Origin: a bacterium | GTDB lineage: Bacteria > Pseudomonadota > Alphaproteobacteria > Rs-D84 > CACZYB01 | Reading direction: 5' to 3' | Length of the DNA stretch: 15,348 nucleotides | Assembly (NCBI GenBank): GCA_024692925.1 | Contig: JAILLX010000071.1 | Location: 1-15,348 of the forward strand | Shown here: positions 14,872 to 15,348 of the stretch, in pieces | Position numbering within the stretch: the stretch's first letter is position 1 | Layout of the letters: each line of letters opens with the position of its first letter | The notes under the pieces: generated by a model | What the model was told of the DNA's origin: nothing | Seen by the model: only the letters and a program-made list of their open reading frames with translations | Databases searched by the model: none | Made by a program: the position numbers and the translations under genes

Positions 14872-14900
14872 TTGAAAGTAGATTTTGTACAAAGTAGACT
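14872..14900 (+). promoter_or_regulatory. Predicted promoter of the CoiA-like gene
   Basis: TTGAAA (14872-14877) and TAGACT (14895-14900) are 17 bases apart. A ribosome site GGAG (14914-14917) lies six bases before the ATG at 14924. The gene therefore seems to be transcribed on its own, after the tRNA terminator. Confidence 0.4.
14875..14898. repeat. Direct repeat with internal palindrome in the CoiA-like promoter (possible operator)
   Basis: AAAGTAGA occurs at 14875-14882 and again at 14891-14898, offset by 16 bp. Between and partly overlapping them is the perfect palindrome TTTGTACAAA (14884-14893). All of it lies between or over the predicted -35 and -10 boxes, where a repressor would block transcription. 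I do not recognise it as an alphaproteobacterial LexA site. Confidence 0.3.
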
Positions 14901-14923
14901 CTATTATAGATACGGAGTAAAAT

Positions 14924-15348
14924 ATGCAGTTTGCAATAGTTGGAAATAATAAACATCAAAGACCAGAAAAAGGATTAAAAGGAAAATGTCCTTTTTGTGG
15001 AGAAGATTTAATTGCAAAATGCGGAAATATAAAAGCACATCATTGGTCCCATTCTTCAAAATCAGAATGTCCTTATAAAGAAAATAAGGGACCTTGGCAT
15101 ATAAACTGGCAGAATAATTTTCCAGATGATTGGCAAGAATATTTAATGTATTCAGAAACAGGAGAAAAAAATATTGCAGATATTCGAACACCAAGTGGAT
15201 TTGTTATCGAATTCCAACATTCCCATATAAAAGATGAAGAACTATATCAAAGAGAATATTTCTATAAAAATATGATTTGGGTTGTGGATGCTTCAAATGA
15301 AGAAGGTTCAAAATGGAAGAAAATTTATAAATTTTTTGAAGATAGATT
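14924..15348 (+). CDS. CoiA-like predicted nuclease, N-terminal part (3' end outside window)
   Basis: The frame stays open from the ATG at 14924 to the window end, giving at least 141 residues. An N-terminal zinc-ribbon-like module has C22 and C25 (CPFCG), C33, H39/H40 and H43 (AHHWSH) and C49. It resembles the CPxCG...HF(A/S)H motif of competence protein CoiA relatives. Then comes a PD-(D/E)XK-like core: H59 in GPWHINWQ, a helix with E72, D86 in IADIRT, and E96/Q98 in IEFQHSHI, followed by R110 and the strand IWVVDA. This fits the CoiA-type nuclease pattern with an E-x-Q metal site. Members are found in competence loci but also beside mobile and defence genes; the role here is unknown. Eight of nine glycine codons are GGA, against four of fourteen in the nearby phosphatase gene, and three of four visible Arg codons are AGA, hinting at foreign origin. 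The ribosome site GGAG fixes the start. Confidence 0.75.
   Translation, partial: MQFAIVGNNKHQRPEKGLKGKCPFCGEDLIAKCGNIKAHHWSHSSKSECPYKENKGPWHINWQNNFPDDWQEYLMYSETGEKNIADIRTPSGFVIEFQHSHIKDEELYQREYFYKNMIWVVDASNEEGSKWKKIYKFFEDR

Noticed and set aside
14904..15194. Minus-strand open frame opposite the CoiA-like gene
   Set aside because: The plus-strand frame has a promoter, ribosome site and clear zinc-ribbon and nuclease motifs; the antisense frame has none.
1..15348. CRISPR array, insertion sequence or transposase
   Set aside because: No spaced direct repeats of the right size, terminal inverted repeats or transposase motifs were seen by eye; the repeats found are short and local.
1..15348. Alternative genetic code (TGA as Trp) suggested by the AT-rich composition
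   Set aside because: ffh ends at a TGA in the expected place and Trp is encoded by TGG throughout.

Overview
The window is AT-rich chromosomal DNA from a bacterium, most likely a low-GC alphaproteobacterium such as one of the uncultured host- or gut-associated lineages. This rests on four protein features. DksA has three of its four zinc-finger cysteines replaced. Ffh carries the alphaproteobacterial TRVDGDARGG form of its G4/G5 region. A DUF59 SufT-type protein follows sufS. A membrane-anchored coiled-coil protein ends in a C-terminal domain that I recall from alphaproteobacteria. TGA is used as a stop (end of ffh), so the standard bacterial code applies. Coding density is very high and no gene-free stretch exceeds about 150 bases.

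Layout. (1) 1-4475, plus: a tight cluster of the 3' part of a RelA/SpoT-type (p)ppGpp enzyme gene, recN and pepA, closed by a bidirectional terminator. (2) 4529-5332, minus: trxA then dksA, read toward that terminator. (3) 5415-7054, plus: sufS and sufT, without the sufBCD scaffold genes. (4) 7051-9786, minus: a 911-residue inner-membrane coiled-coil protein that overlaps sufT tail to tail by 4 bp. (5) 9865-10941, plus: a secreted SPOR-domain protein, divergent from the coiled-coil gene across a 78-bp gap in which the two predicted promoters overlap. (6) 11013-14618, plus: phosphoglucomutase, ffh and a histidine phosphatase, probably one operon. (7) 14682-14772, plus: tRNA-Leu(UAA) with its own promoter and a terminator hairpin that starts inside the tRNA 3' end. 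(8) 14924-end, plus: the start of a CoiA-like predicted nuclease gene with a different codon style, cut by the window edge.

Most of the window is housekeeping: stringent response (Rsh, DksA), DNA repair (RecN), redox and Fe-S assembly (TrxA, SufS, SufT), protein targeting (Ffh), sugar-phosphate metabolism (Pgm), and envelope or polarity functions (SPOR and coiled-coil proteins). The parts most likely to hold something new are the coiled-coil/SPOR divergent pair and the segment after tRNA-Leu, where a nuclease-like gene of atypical codon use may mark the edge of a mobile or defence region outside this window. I see no complete new multi-gene system here.
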